Assembly: GCA_016785225.1 (NCBI GenBank)
Contig: JAFBJZ010000949.1
Coordinates: 499,001 to 563,000, forward strand
Direction: 5' to 3'
Source: Psettodes erumei
Taxonomy: Eukaryota > Chordata > Actinopteri > Pleuronectiformes > Psettodidae
Length of the DNA: 64,000 bases
The notes beneath the pieces are model-generated. The model saw only the letters and a list, made by a program, of their open reading frames with translations. It did not search any database and had not been told where the DNA came from. The first letter of the stretch is position 1. The number at the start of each line of letters is the position of its first letter. Shown here piece after piece: positions 1 to 13,097 of the stretch. Both the position numbers and the translations under genes were made by a program.

Positions 1-153
1 AGTCTTCTCATACTTGGGTTGTCTGGGGCAACGAAGAAGGACACGGCAGGTAATCTCCCATCACCCCGTTGTCTTTTTCTGCTCTCCTTTCCTCCCTGCA
101 TCTTTAATCTCTGACTTTTTAATCTCCCTTTTTTTCCCCCCTGTGTTATTTAG
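1..153 (+). other. neto1: neto1 intron, 3' part
   Basis: Intron sequence ending in a long pyrimidine tract and TAG at 151-153. No coding sequence seen. The signal-peptide exon or exons must lie before the window. Confidence 0.7.
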
Positions 154-288
154 TGAAAAACAATTCAGGAGTGAAGCCCGCAGGTCAATGTGGAACGTGG
201 GTGAAAGAACCAGAAGGAGGGCTCTTCACTTCCCCCAATTACCCAAACAAATACCCCCCAGACACAGAGTGTGTTTACATCCTTGAAG
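154..288 (+). CDS. neto1: neto1 exon: start of CUB1
   Basis: Codes QCGTW, SPNYP, KYPP and ECVYILE, the first strands of CUB1 with its first two cysteines. A pyrimidine tract ends in TAG at 151-153, so 154 is the preferred start. A second AG at 167-168 would start the exon at 169 in the same frame and drop five residues. Donor GTAAAT at 289, phase 1. Everything upstream of 154 in the window is intron. Confidence 0.88.
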
Positions 289-3200
289 GTAAATGTTCTC
301 TTTATGCACAGCAGCAGTAAAAAGTTAAAAAAATCAAGGTTATCCAGCCATGTATTCTTAGCTGATGCATTCCTCTGGTTATCCGTGGGGTGTGGGGTGG
401 GGGATCACGGTAACTGCTCAGAGAATAATGAGATGTATTGGTTTATTTGACAGCGAGCGGCTACTTCAGGCTGTTATTCCTCGCATTAGGAGATGATGCT
501 CGTTTAATCAGCACAGATAATCGGGTTAGAATATTACCGAAGCGAACGAAGAAGCGAAAGACTGTCACAGCTCCGGTGCTTTTAGAGATGAATTGACTTA
601 CAGCCAGGATTGGTGGTGTGCATTGAGCGCGTGGGCGGGCTAATAATGAGACAGGTTGAACATCCATCAATGAAAGCACGACTAATATTTCACTCCCGGC
701 TTTTGTGCTCGCCGGTAATTATTTTCATTTGTGCTTCCCTGTGCTCCGTTTTCCAGCTCCCCCGAGGCAGTGCATTGATCTGCATTTTGAGGAGAACTAT
801 TCAGTCGAGTCCTCTTGGGAATGTAAATTTGACAACATCGAGGTCCGGGATGGGCCGTTTGGCTTCTCCCCCATGCTCGGACGGTACTGCGGCCAGCACA
901 GCCCGCCGGATATCAGGAGTAGCGGCCGATACCTGTGGATAAAATTTGTCACGGATGGTGAACTGGAAGCGGTGGGATTTTCAGCAAGTTACAACTTCAC
1001 TGCAGGTACATTTCTTGCTTTCTCTTTTTTTTTTGTCTTTTCTGCACTTGTTCCGCCTCCGTCAACTCATTTCTTCCTTTCACAAGCATATCCATGCTTT
1101 ATAGCCCTAACAGCAAGGCTCCAAATGAATAACAAACATCAACCGGGGAACTCGGCCTTGCGGGAGCCTCTTGCAGTTTTATTGATTGTCTGTCTGCACA
1201 CACTCAGTATTTCCATTGGCAATATACTGTCAGTGGCTGGGACACTCTTGTGACTGGCTCGGCTGTTATTTCTTCTCTTTCCGTGTCTGTGAGTGATGTG
1301 GAACAGCGTCAGACTTTAATTCAGCTCAGCAGAACCACCCCTCGGTTTTTACGGGGCCGGAAGAAGCTGAGTAATCGGTACTGTCGCACACAATCGCGGC
1401 CACTGCGGTCGCGTGTAAAACCGCGCCTTTCTTATTTTCCCTCATCTTTGGTTGAGATCTGATTACTCAAACACCGGGAGGATTGATGACAAGGAATCAA
1501 GGCAGAGCCCTGATTTAATATTCCTTCACCTACACTTGACTGGGTTTAATAACTCTGTCATATTTATTTATTTATTTATTTATTTTCCCGCCTGTTTGAG
1601 GCTCGGAAGGCACCGTGCCAGGAAACGCGAACAGTAGGCCCTTTTGTCTCCACATCCACCGCGCCTTCGGGGGCATTTTAGCACCAGAGGTTTGAGCGCG
1701 CCGTTGTTTACATGATGAGCTCGCATGCAGCGCATCATGCTAGCAGCTAAACAAAGATATTGAGGTGGAGAGGGACTACAGATTTATCTCCAGGGGCTTT
1801 GTGTCGTTATCGGGAAGTCAGAATGGTGAAGCTCTTCAGTGGAAATTATGGCGGGAAAGTGCAGTCAGCTGCAATGATATCTACTGAGGAAGTAAAGTGA
1901 AGGACTTCATACCATGGACTGTTAAGCAGAAGCACTGCTACAGTACATTTCTGAGATATAAAAATACGCCGAGGAAAACCCGCTGTGGCTCAAATGTATT
2001 CAGAGTAATCGCAGTAAAAGTTACAGAGTGTTACACTGTCAAATATGATTATTTTTGCATACAATTCAGAAAGGAGTTGGACGGGGAAGTAAAACTTGAA
2101 ACGACAAATATTTCAAAAGAGTGTCAGACACGGTTAGGCTCTTTGCAGTAGTCTGCTGAGGCATGGCGCTTTCATCCCACGGCTGTGTTTTTTTGCACAT
2201 CAGTTGCTCGATCGACTTTGATTCAGGTTTCGCTCTTTAAAAATGCAATCGCGAACTGCTGCCGCTCGTCAGGTAACGAAATCGGTCGACCTCCACCTTT
2301 TGAAGGTGTGTTTCTGAAGGAAAGCAAACTGAATTTTCAATGTGCATCGTTCATACGTATTTGACCACTGGGCATCGGTTTGCGCAGTTCGTTTTGACTC
2401 GCCACCAGGACATAAACTACATACATGTTAGCTTAAAGCTACGATACCTAGAAACGTATGAGCCCACTGCTCACCACATCTTTCTGTTGACTTCCAGTGC
2501 AATTGTGGCACCCCTAAGATTAGCCTTGGGTTGAGTTGTGGCTCTGACACCCCAAGACAGAGAATCCAGATGAAATGTTCTGTAATGGGCAGCTGAAGTA
2601 TTGTTTCTTCTTCCTGCTTCGCTTGGGAATCTCAATGAGGTTTTGCTGAGAGGAAGAGAGCTCTGCCTCTTGACTTGATAGGAAATATCTGCGGCATATG
2701 ATTTCCATAATTAAAGAAGATAAAAGTCACGAATTCACTCGACTTGATACTGTGAAATCTGGCAGCGAGAGTGGTGTCTCGCCTCTGCAGCTGCTCGCCT
2801 AACCACGCTCACTCCCGCCGCCCTCCCTTGATGAATGGCAGCGGGGGGGAGGGAGGGGGGGAAAAAAAGAGGCAACAAAGGTGACACGAACGAGCTCCTG
2901 TTACTCTCTTTCTTCGGCCCTTTTTCACGACTCTCCTTCACATTGTGCCAGCATCCTTTCAGGGCCTCGCGCTCTTGATGACTAATGCGGTTACAGCGCA
3001 TCAGCGGCGGATGAAGGAGCGGCAGCTGGAATCTCACAATGTCACGTTATACGCTGAGGTACTTCACCCAGGCACTTACAGTCCGCAGATGGTACGTATT
3101 TGATTTATATGTGGCACGGTAAGAAGTGGGACACTGCTGGTGTAAGGGACACTAGCGATTCGCCCGGAACAGTGAATGAACTTCGCTGCCATAGTGATGT

Positions 3201-4267
3201 GACGCGCAGTTCATTTTATGGAACACATCGCATCCGGACACAGAAACTCATGCTCGGCCTCCTCTTACATCACCGGACAAAGGCACCGGCCTTTCTTTTT
3301 TTCCACCTCCGCGTCGCCAATTTATGCACGCAACTATTTCCAACTGAAGTACGGTAATTCAGCATGGAGGACGAGTGACGAAACCACGCAGCACCTGCGC
3401 GGGGATCCGTTCACGGCAGCTCACGGGGTCTGCATGCGCGACTCACGTCGGTCGCCTCCCCGAATGAGCACGCCGCGCGGGAAATACCCGCCGAACGGAC
3501 CCGGGCTCCCCGGCTGTGATCACAGCAGCCGCTCATTCAGCCCTCCTGCAGACACCGACCCGATTACCAGCACAGTGTCAAGTGCCTATTGAGCGAGCGA
3601 GTCGAGAATGTCAAGGTGCGCTGGATTTATCCAAAAGGCATCGTCCAAATACCACGGGGAAGCCACAGGAAGAGCTTTGCATGCGTATGCCAGAAGTCGT
3701 CACGTCTCGCCGCCTGACAGTCCAGTCAGAGGCGGTTCGGCTGATTAAGATGTAGGGGGCGAGCCGTAAACCCGCCCAGGAGAACTGTGTTTTAGGCAAC
3801 AGCTGAAAGCCATCGGGCCGGCGAGACGAGACCGGGTGTGAAGGAGCTCCTGCCATCGTTTTTGTTGTTTCATCCTTTCGCTCTTTCTCATTATTCCGCC
3901 CAAATCTATTCACGGTGGAGCAATAATTCAGTGTGTGCGTGAGTGTGTTGCGTGACGATACAAATGGAACCAAAGCATCATGAGTTGAATTCGTCTGTCT
4001 GTCGTAAAAGCCGCTAACAGCAACAAGCGCTTTTTTTTTTTGTATTTTCACAGCACATGTGAGACTGCCCCCCTCCTCTGGATTCACATCCTCTGTGGAG
4101 GTCAGCGACAAAGAAAATGGGTTTTACATTGTGAGAGCAGCCATGTGCCGGAGTAACGACACTGATAATATAAAATTGCAAGTGGAAAACCACTCGGAAT
4201 CTTATATTGGAAGCGGTATGTGCAGAGGGAAAATTATTGTTCAGAGGAACCGTGCTGTGGATTGTTC

Positions 4268-4306
<39 letters not shown>

Positions 4307-4569
4307 ACGCAAGGCTGTTTGGGGATTTGAGCAGTATTCTGCTATTCAGGTCGTCCTGGGGCGCCGCGGCCTTAGAAACCTGTGGACTGGTAGATTAAAT
4401 GGTGTTTCAGCACCTTAAGCCAAAACCAGAGCAAATAAAAGCTGCAAGTCCCCCCCCGCTCCCCCCTGCTCTCTGATCACTGAACAACTGTTTGCAGAGG
4501 CAAGACCTGGTCCTGAGGCGGATGCTGCCTTATGTGCATTTCCTTGATTCAAGGAATGGTGACGTGTGT

Positions 4570-4629
<60 letters not shown>

Positions 4630-7600
4630 CACATTAAACTACAAACGAGTCAGTAGACTTATACAGTATGTCATCTTATGTATGTTTTCTGCATTTAGGA
4701 TTTCATGCCGTGCTAATGAATCGCTAATCAAGATTGCGGCGATTGTCCCGGGTGCCTCGCAGCCCAACCGAGCTCCAACTGGCCTGAGAGTCATTGTGGA
4801 ATAAAATGAGTCCAATGGCATTAAAGATTATTGCCAGAATAGGATATATGGGCCTATCATAACGGAGGCCGAGTCATGAGATTGAACCGAGATGGGGCCC
4901 GCGGTGGAAAATTGAAAATTGAACCGCAGAGATTGACTCTTCACTCTTGGGAGGAGCAGACTACAGCGGCACCATTGCTGGGCTGGACAGAAAGTTTGCC
5001 ACCTACACCACCACCACCACCACCACCACCACCACCCCATCCCTCACAGCCCCACTTTCACATCCGTGTACAAAGTCACTTGCTGGTGGCAACTCGACAT
5101 TTAAATGTTGGACGGCTTTTTGTTCAGTTGCATCCACAGAAACTCTCAGATCGAAGTCTCCAAACCACTGACATTCACGAGAGGCCTATAATAATTCACG
5201 ATGGTTGTCATTTACTATATTATGAGTTAGAACTGAACGTGCTGTCAGCCTATGTAACAGGATTAGACGGAAGTTTCCAAACATAGACAGCAGTGTGGAA
5301 ACAGCAACAAACTGATTCTGACAGAAGCAGGGCTTTTTTTCCATGAAGGTGCAAAATTGGGCCGTCATCAGTCTTTGAAAATCAGTCTCTGATTTTCATA
5401 ACAGAAAAACATGGTGTTTACAAAACAAAAAATCTTGATATCGAAACGTGTCAAACAAGCCATGCAGTTGCAGAATCGTGACACATAGTTTAAAGGGACT
5501 TAATTCCCGTAGAGATGCAACGGAGCATCAGCGAGATGAGATCTGGCTTCTCCTATTGCGTTAGCTCTCAATCTAAATCCAATAAAAACACTGTCAAAAC
5601 ATTGTCCCACACCGGCACAGCACCCTGAGGCACTGGGAGTAAAATTTCATTTTTCCATGCCCCAACAGCTGCAGGGGCCTTGGAATTTGCAGCGGAGCAC
5701 GGAGAAAAGGTGAAATTAAATGAAAGGAAATGGAGAGAGGATCCTCCCACGGCGCCTTCTCCGGCGTTCTCCCGAGAACTCGGTGAAGAGCGCGCCGCTC
5801 CCAATAAATCACGAAACAAGGAAAAAACAACTTCTTTCCAATGATTTGCTCTAATCCCTATTGTAATTAGCGCTCCCCGTATAGTGCAGATCACAGTGTC
5901 TGCTTCCTGCTTGTCTGAGTGTTTTGGGGACTGCGTCTTCTGCACTGGGGAGACATGCAGGTGTGCACGGCGTAGGCATGCTCCTCATGTGTAATGCAAT
6001 TTTCCCCAAAGTCATGCTATCAGCTGAAGGGCTTCCACGAAGACAAAACAACCTCATCTCCGCTTGTGTGTATTTTTCGGATGAGTCATTTGTATGTAAA
6101 AAAAAAAAAGTAAAAAGCAAAAAAAAAAGCAGATAGTCCAGAAATAGAAACAGACCTGTGCTCGGAGAACAGGCTCCCTCCTTTTGGTTTTCCCCGCGGA
6201 AGTCCCTAATCTAGGCTTGTGTGGGTTGTTTTGTTTTTTTTTTGCGACGTCGCCGCCCGCGCCGGACCCGTTTCCGAGAGACTCCCCCGCTCTCGCTGCC
6301 GAGGAGGAGCTGTAGTCGCCGCTTCTGAAGGCGCCTCCGTCTTCGCCGAGGGAGATGGATGGAGCGAGTTAGCATTGCAGGCACACCGCTTGCAGCTGTG
6401 GAAGAGGTCGGTCATGCCCTCGCTCCCCTCACTCATCCCTCTGTCTCCTCTCCTCCGGCGAACACTGCCCCGCTTCTTCTCTGCCTGCTTCTTGCTTTCT
6501 ATGTGTCGCACGCCAGATCCTATGCGAAAGACACTGTCACCCTCGCCAGTTAAGGACCCTCTGATTTTGGCTGTAACGGGGGGATAAGGTGTTGGAGCAC
6601 TTCCTACACTGCGTGCAAAACCCATCGATAAAATTTCCGCTTTAAGTCTGCAACTCTGTTAAGAAGGAATTTAGGATAAGCTTCGAGATGCAAGATAAGC
6701 CGAGAATAATGAGCAATATGAGCCCCGATTTGAAGCCCAATCAATCAGTTTTACCCAATAACAGATGAGAGATGTCTATGCTCTGGAAAAGCAATACTTG
6801 TAAAGGTATCTTTGATTATGTCATTATTTTGGCCTACTACCCAGCTATTGTGACTTTCAGTGGAGGTGCACCAACACACATACATTAAGAGGATTAGGGT
6901 GGAAGCGTCAAATTAGCTTCTTTTATCAACTCAAAGCAGAAAGCCAACTTTACGGGAGAGGATTTTAAAGTGCTGGAGACTGTGGGGGAGCCAGGAAAGC
7001 CAATTACCGACATATATGTTGGGAACGTCCCAGTAAATGCAAAATACCTCTGGGCCGAGTTGGGCGAAACATCGGAAGGCGATGCTCCGCTTCGATCTGA
7101 ATGGACCTCACTTCCACTTTTCCCACTCTTCGCCCTCATATGGCACTTCCCGCCCTCCAGCCCGGCGCAGGGCGCTCGGCGGCTTATCAGACAGCAGGCC
7201 TGCGCTCGGGGGACAGCCAGTCGGAGTTTATCGCCCGGCGCAACTCGCCATCCGGCAGGGACGGCTGATATTTCCGTGCTTTTTGTTTGCTTTAGCCGTT
7301 CCCAGCCAATTACCCTGCAGATCAATCACTGACTCGGAGCTGCCTCCCGCTTCAATCCTCGGTGGCGCTTTGTTAGCCGGGCCTGCTGTTCAGCTGCAGA
7401 TGCCGTGCGGGTCAGGGCGCTGCTCTGTTGACGCCGTAAGTCTGCAACAATGCACGCCACGGTGGGCGCAGAGACCCGTTTGTGGCCTTGTTCAGGGATC
7501 GGAGCAGAGGGGTCGCGTGTGCATGCATGTCAACACAATATATATACAGTATATACCCATGTGTACGCACAGTATGCTGGTTTATTAGTGTGCGTTTCGT

Positions 7601-10600
7601 GCATTTCTGCAGTCCACTGCAGAACCTTGGCTGCTTTCCTATTCAAGTCCCTGCGTCCTTCCTGTGCTACATCCACAATAGAGCGACTCATTGTGTATTC
7701 ACAGAGTGTTCATTACGTTGTATAGGCTACACATGATGCATTTGGTCCCAGCTCTCTGAACTGCATTGGAAATAAGATGGGTTATTGTAAGTGCAACCCC
7801 CGCCCTGGTCCTTCATCTGTAGGCGTAACAGGGCTCTTTGTTTCATTAGGTCAGGGGGTCCCAATCTTTTTCACGATCAGGATCGTGACCCAAGACGGGT
7901 CTGGATTCCTGATTTTGGGAAAAACTGCATTAGCCCATCACCATGGTGGATCCTTGGCTGTCCTGCCGAGAGCCTAACTCTCTCCGCTGTGGTGTATAAG
8001 GCGGCAATGAAATGGAGTCATGTTGGGTTTTTTGGTTTTTGTCTTTGCACACATCGAGGCCACGTCTTTGAGAATTATTCCCGTAAAGGTCGATTGGAAA
8101 GGTCGTTTAACTTTTGGGAGAAGGTGAATGACTTCTGTTTGCTCGTCACTTCTGATTTGTAGCTGGGATTTTGACGGACATCAACCAGCAGATTGCTTTT
8201 CCATGCTTGACGAGTTTTGCTTTTGTTTTCATCTCCTCATCAGTGGGATACTTCCTTAGGGAGCTGGTGTATTACCATGAAGGAATTAAAAAAAAAAGTC
8301 TAATAACGTGCTCAAAGGTAGTAATGAACGATGAATGTTCTGTTTTCATTAACCACACATTGCTTCCCCTTTTTTCTTTCATCCTTTCCGGCCGTGGATT
8401 GGACACTTATCCTCTTGTCGTCTCAGAGCAAATGTCAGACCTCAATCACATTTAGCATCGCCATAATCCAATAGGTAATGGCAACTTTTTGTTTTGCTGG
8501 AGGAATGATGTCAGCGTTAGTCAGCCCTGCATCCTAACATTTGTGAATGATAAAACAGTCAAGCAGATGCCCACAACAACGTATAACACTCCCTTGCAGG
8601 AAAGCAGCAATAGAGTGACTTGATGGTACATTTCGTGAAATGCATGTGCAGCTCGGGCCATATAACGCCGGCCCCACTCCATATACTGCTGGGACTGTGT
8701 TGGAGGGTTAATGCATATCATTACCCTTTGATAGGCTTATAGAGTTGCCATGATAAGTGGTTTATGGTTGGCAGCTTACTTGGTTTGTCGTATTTTATTT
8801 ATTCTCAGGTTCAACCAAGGAAGAAATATTCAATGTGATAATAATGGAGCGAAATTTGTATACAAAGCGGAACAGAATAGCCAATATCCCTCCGTATCTG
8901 TGCCGGGTTTGGAGAGGCGGTGGAGGTGATGGCTGATTTTGCAGCTCATTCAAACCCATAATGGAGAAATCTCCACAAAAAGACCCGCTTGAGCCTCTTG
9001 CCTCCCCCCCCCGTCTGTGTGAAGAATCGCTATTGCACCCAGAGGATCCATTACGTGAGCTCGCGGGCCGCTCAACGGTCCCTCCGGGGACGACCGGGTT
9101 AAATTTGAACATTTGCTGTTCTGACGTCCGAAGGGTGTGCGCGCGACATGTGGCGCGCTGGAGGCGCGAGGCGGTTTGCGCAACGGTTGGCGCCGCCTTC
9201 CCAGCGACGCTTTGAGCCATTTCGCCTAAGGTGCGAAGCGGCTGCTCGTCTGCGAGGCCCCGAGTCACACATGCTGAAAGGAACTGTCGGGATGACAGCG
9301 TGGCCGACAGAAACACATTCCCGGCGAGGCGCTGGCTCTCATCAGCTTTTCCCGCACATTTCCGCCCTCTTTCATCCCCGCCAGAGCTCAGATTGCTCAT
9401 CCACCTGTGATTATTGAGGTGGAGGAAGGTGCAAGAAAAACGTTTTTATTTCTTACTCAGAGCGCCGACTGTACGCCAGTAGATTTCAGCGAGTCAATTA
9501 AGAGCCCCTTCTTCCATTGGGCGACCGAAGTCTCTCTGGCGGATTGCCGAGAGCGAGGGCCTGGAAAAGTTAGGAAGGCAATCATGTGTGTTCCATCTCT
9601 GTCCCTCTCTCATACAAACACTAACAGCCCGCTGAACAGCATGGCCTTGCTGGCATTTCATTTTCCATTTGGCAAGCTCGATTAATCACGGCGGCCCTAT
9701 ACAATACGACGCACATGGCCACCCACTGGTGCCGGCTCTCATTATTCCCCAGCGCCAGAGAATGTACAGCGAGGAGAGAGGCCGAGAAGGAGCAGGAGGA
9801 ACACCGCAGCCACATTACCGCACGTATTATATATCTATATATACGTGCGATAGAGAAAAAGATTTGGATTGCTGCGAATAGGAGACTGATGAAGGACCGG
9901 GGCCGCTCCGTGCCCCCTTAAGGTTCTGCTTGGATCTGAATATTCATCGAGCTGACACCGACTTTCCTCGGCACCGTCAATAAAAGGACGCCAATTGGCT
10001 TTTACCTCGTGGCTTATATATGCGCCCAACACGCATACAAATGACGCTTCATAACGCGCAGATGCACTTCCACACAAACAGCCTGGAAACAGCTTACAGC
10101 GCTTTAACTGGCCGCTTTCTGCATGTTCAAATTGCCATGCTTTAAAAAAAAAAAAAAAAAAAAAAGCATTAACGAGATAACAGGGTTTTTTTTTTTGTTT
10201 TTTTCTGTGACAGTTGTTTGGCTTCATATCTCCAGGACTGAAATTGAGACTCGCTGACTTTATCTCCTTTCATGCGTGCGCTGTGATTGTTTGTTTGTTC
10301 CGTGTAATGAAATATCTGATCTGCCGCAGGGGGGATGAAATTGTTTTGGGAAATCCTTCAGTTTGTCAAAAAAAGTTGATTATTCAGCCATTCACTGCAT
10401 TTATAGGATTTTTTAAAATTTTTTTTAAAAAGTTTATTCATCCTGGACATTTAGGTTTACAGTAAAGAGACTTCTAAGAGATAATGATAGTATGACACCG
10501 GACAGAGGCAGACAATGCTGAGCCTCAACCTATTTTCTGGAAAGATCTGCATTCTGCGGATACTACATCCTGCGACGATCACCCACGCTGACTCTGAGTC

Positions 10601-13060
10601 TGTGTAAACAAGAGGTAACAGCTGAGTTTATTTGTGGGGAAAACATGCTCGCTGCGCACATGCATGGAGCTGTGCAAAAACGTTTTCTCCTTCTTTTTCT
10701 GCCCTAATGTGCGGAGAGGACACTTTCCATCAAAGGCAAATCAATCTGGATTTTAGCTGAGGGGAAAAAAAACAGTCAAATCTGTATGCTACTCCTAATC
10801 CTTTGGAACAAACACAGGCATAGACAGTGGACCTCCGCTGAGCGGCTCCATCTGAACCCCTCAGATCCAAAAATCCCTTCCATTTTGTACTGCGGTTTGT
10901 TTTGCGGTGGGGGGGGGGTCACGTTCGCTCTCGGGCCTGTGTGCCAGGAGTGAAAATGGGGAGAAAATAGGTGAACTTGCTAAGCAGCCGGGATCCGCGG
11001 TGGAGTACAGTGCTGCACACATTTTGCCCGTTTCCATCGAGATACTTATTCATAACCCCAGCGTGCCATGTACAGCAATCTTAAATATGCAGGCATAATC
11101 CTTCTGGGCTTCTTCTGGTAAGATGTAGAATTCAAGCGAGATTGAAATCACCATCACTTCCCTAGATAGCTGCGTGCCACGAGGACATAATTTTCTTTTT
11201 CTTAAATTAGAAAAGATTAGGTTGAATCTGGGAGGCTCTGCTGAGATCCCCCCCCCGGCAACACTTTATTTCCTGTTTCAAAAGTCTTCCAACTTCACCT
11301 TCTGATTTAGTAGATATTTCACAGTATCTCTGCAACACTCTCAGTTATCGAAGGGGGGATGTGCGCGCGGGGGTTGCCGACTGTATGGGGCTTCACGACG
11401 GAGGAAAATTCCACAACTTCTGGCGGTCGGTGTCTCGCATCAGTGGGTTAGTCGCCGCGGCCGCAGACTTCATCTCACCACGGCGCAGATCAAAGGTAGC
11501 GGGTCGGAAACAGAATCACCGTACGGCCCGTACATCAGACAGAAAAATGAAGGAACGTGGGAGGAACTCGTGTGTTTGTACTGTTACAGGAGAGATCGAC
11601 TGCGATCAGGAGGGAAACTACGATTGTGGTGGAAAGTCACAATGCTGGAATTGAGCGTGAGGAAGAGGAGGGTCTTGATGACGGCTGAAATATTCATTCG
11701 CTGGTGGCAGCGGCTCTGGAGTGCGGTTTTAGCACCCAGCGGCGGACACACTGCTTGTCAGGCATCTGCGGTTTGGCCGACACACAAAGCTGATTTTGAA
11801 AAAAATAAAACAAAAAACGGGCATTTTAGTGTGGAGTTGCAAAGCCTTCGTCGATTTCCTGTTCATTTAAATGGAAGGGGAATGAAATGACCATGCGAGT
11901 CACGGGAGCTCGGTACACAGTAGTTATACAGTATACTGAATGAGGAAGGTGTTGACTGGTTTAAACAACTTACATAACTGAGTCCGAGCAAAAAAAATTA
12001 AACGTTCCCTTTGCCGACTCCTTCATGTCGCACTCTTGAGTCGTTTGAGGTTCCATTCACCGCAGATGGCAGCCTGCCCCGCCCGTAAAGCTTTATTTCA
12101 AAGGTGAAACCCATAACTTTTCCGCTCGCCGCGTGCGCCGTGTTCGGCAGCAAGGGCAGCGGCGGTGATGCTGCCGTGATACGATTACAGCCGCCGCTGT
12201 GTTGGCAGGTGAGTTGTCGCTGTGGATTTTAGGATGTCACCGCCGGCGCGTATTGAATTAGCCTCTGCGAAAAACACGGATATCTCCTCCTGCTCGGGAA
12301 GTGCGATAAAACTGTTTTTAGTGCCGGCATGCTTGCGTACTTTCTTTTGCTGCTTCGACCACAAAAAGTTCTCCGACATCAGCGAGGCTCGTTTGCCCCG
12401 AGCCTCGGGTGCGACCCGTGGGAGGGTTAAATCATCATTGTAACAATTAAAAAAACCTCACGGTTCAGGTCGTGAAACGGTCACAGCTCGTTAGGAGAAG
12501 TTTTGGGGTTTTTTTTTCCCCGGCACAGATTTTGCTTTGTCACCGAGCTTCAGGATCTCTTCCGGGTGTTCTCCGCGGCGATACCCTGATTCGGGTCGGG
12601 TTCATTCGTTTCATTAAATGAGAGGAGGATTTCATCAGCCGGAGGCAACGGCTCGCCTGGGGTTCAGATGTGTGACGCGCCAGAAACGATAGCATTTTTT
12701 CTTTAAACCGGCGGATGGGATTACGAGGCGTTTGGTCCTGAGTGACAGAAGAGTTCACACCAGGGCGAGGAAACGGCGAGTCCTTCCTTTGCGCCAAAGG
12801 TGTCATTACACGTATTACGTGAGAGGAACAGTGAGCTCTTACTGACTCTCCCCACTACCGTCATCGCACCTTTTTTTTTTTCTTTTCTTCTAGCAGTCTG
12901 CGCTGCAACTCGGCCCGGCGTGATTAGCCGGCACAGCAAAGAGCAGCGTTTCATTACATTAGAGAGAGATCTTTATTTGATCCTACTCCTTTAGCACATT
13001 TCCCTGTTAATACCCCTTCTGATGTCTGATTAAAACTCTCACAGTGATGTTCCTACCACC

Positions 13061-13097
<37 letters not shown>

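Noticed and set aside
4051..4300. Open stretch after TTTTTTTGTATTTTCACAG near 4050 as a possible NETO1 exon
   Set aside because: The acceptor looks good, but the frame has no NETO1 similarity, the next real exon joins perfectly to 1005, and the frame ends in a GT repeat.
4828..5040. Poly-tryptophan frame on the - strand and poly-threonine or proline frames on the + strand
   Set aside because: These are translations of the (CAC)n microsatellite at 5006-5036.
8795..9400. A 201-codon open frame on the - strand
   Set aside because: Low-complexity proline/serine/arginine composition, no family similarity I can see, inside the NETO1 intron.
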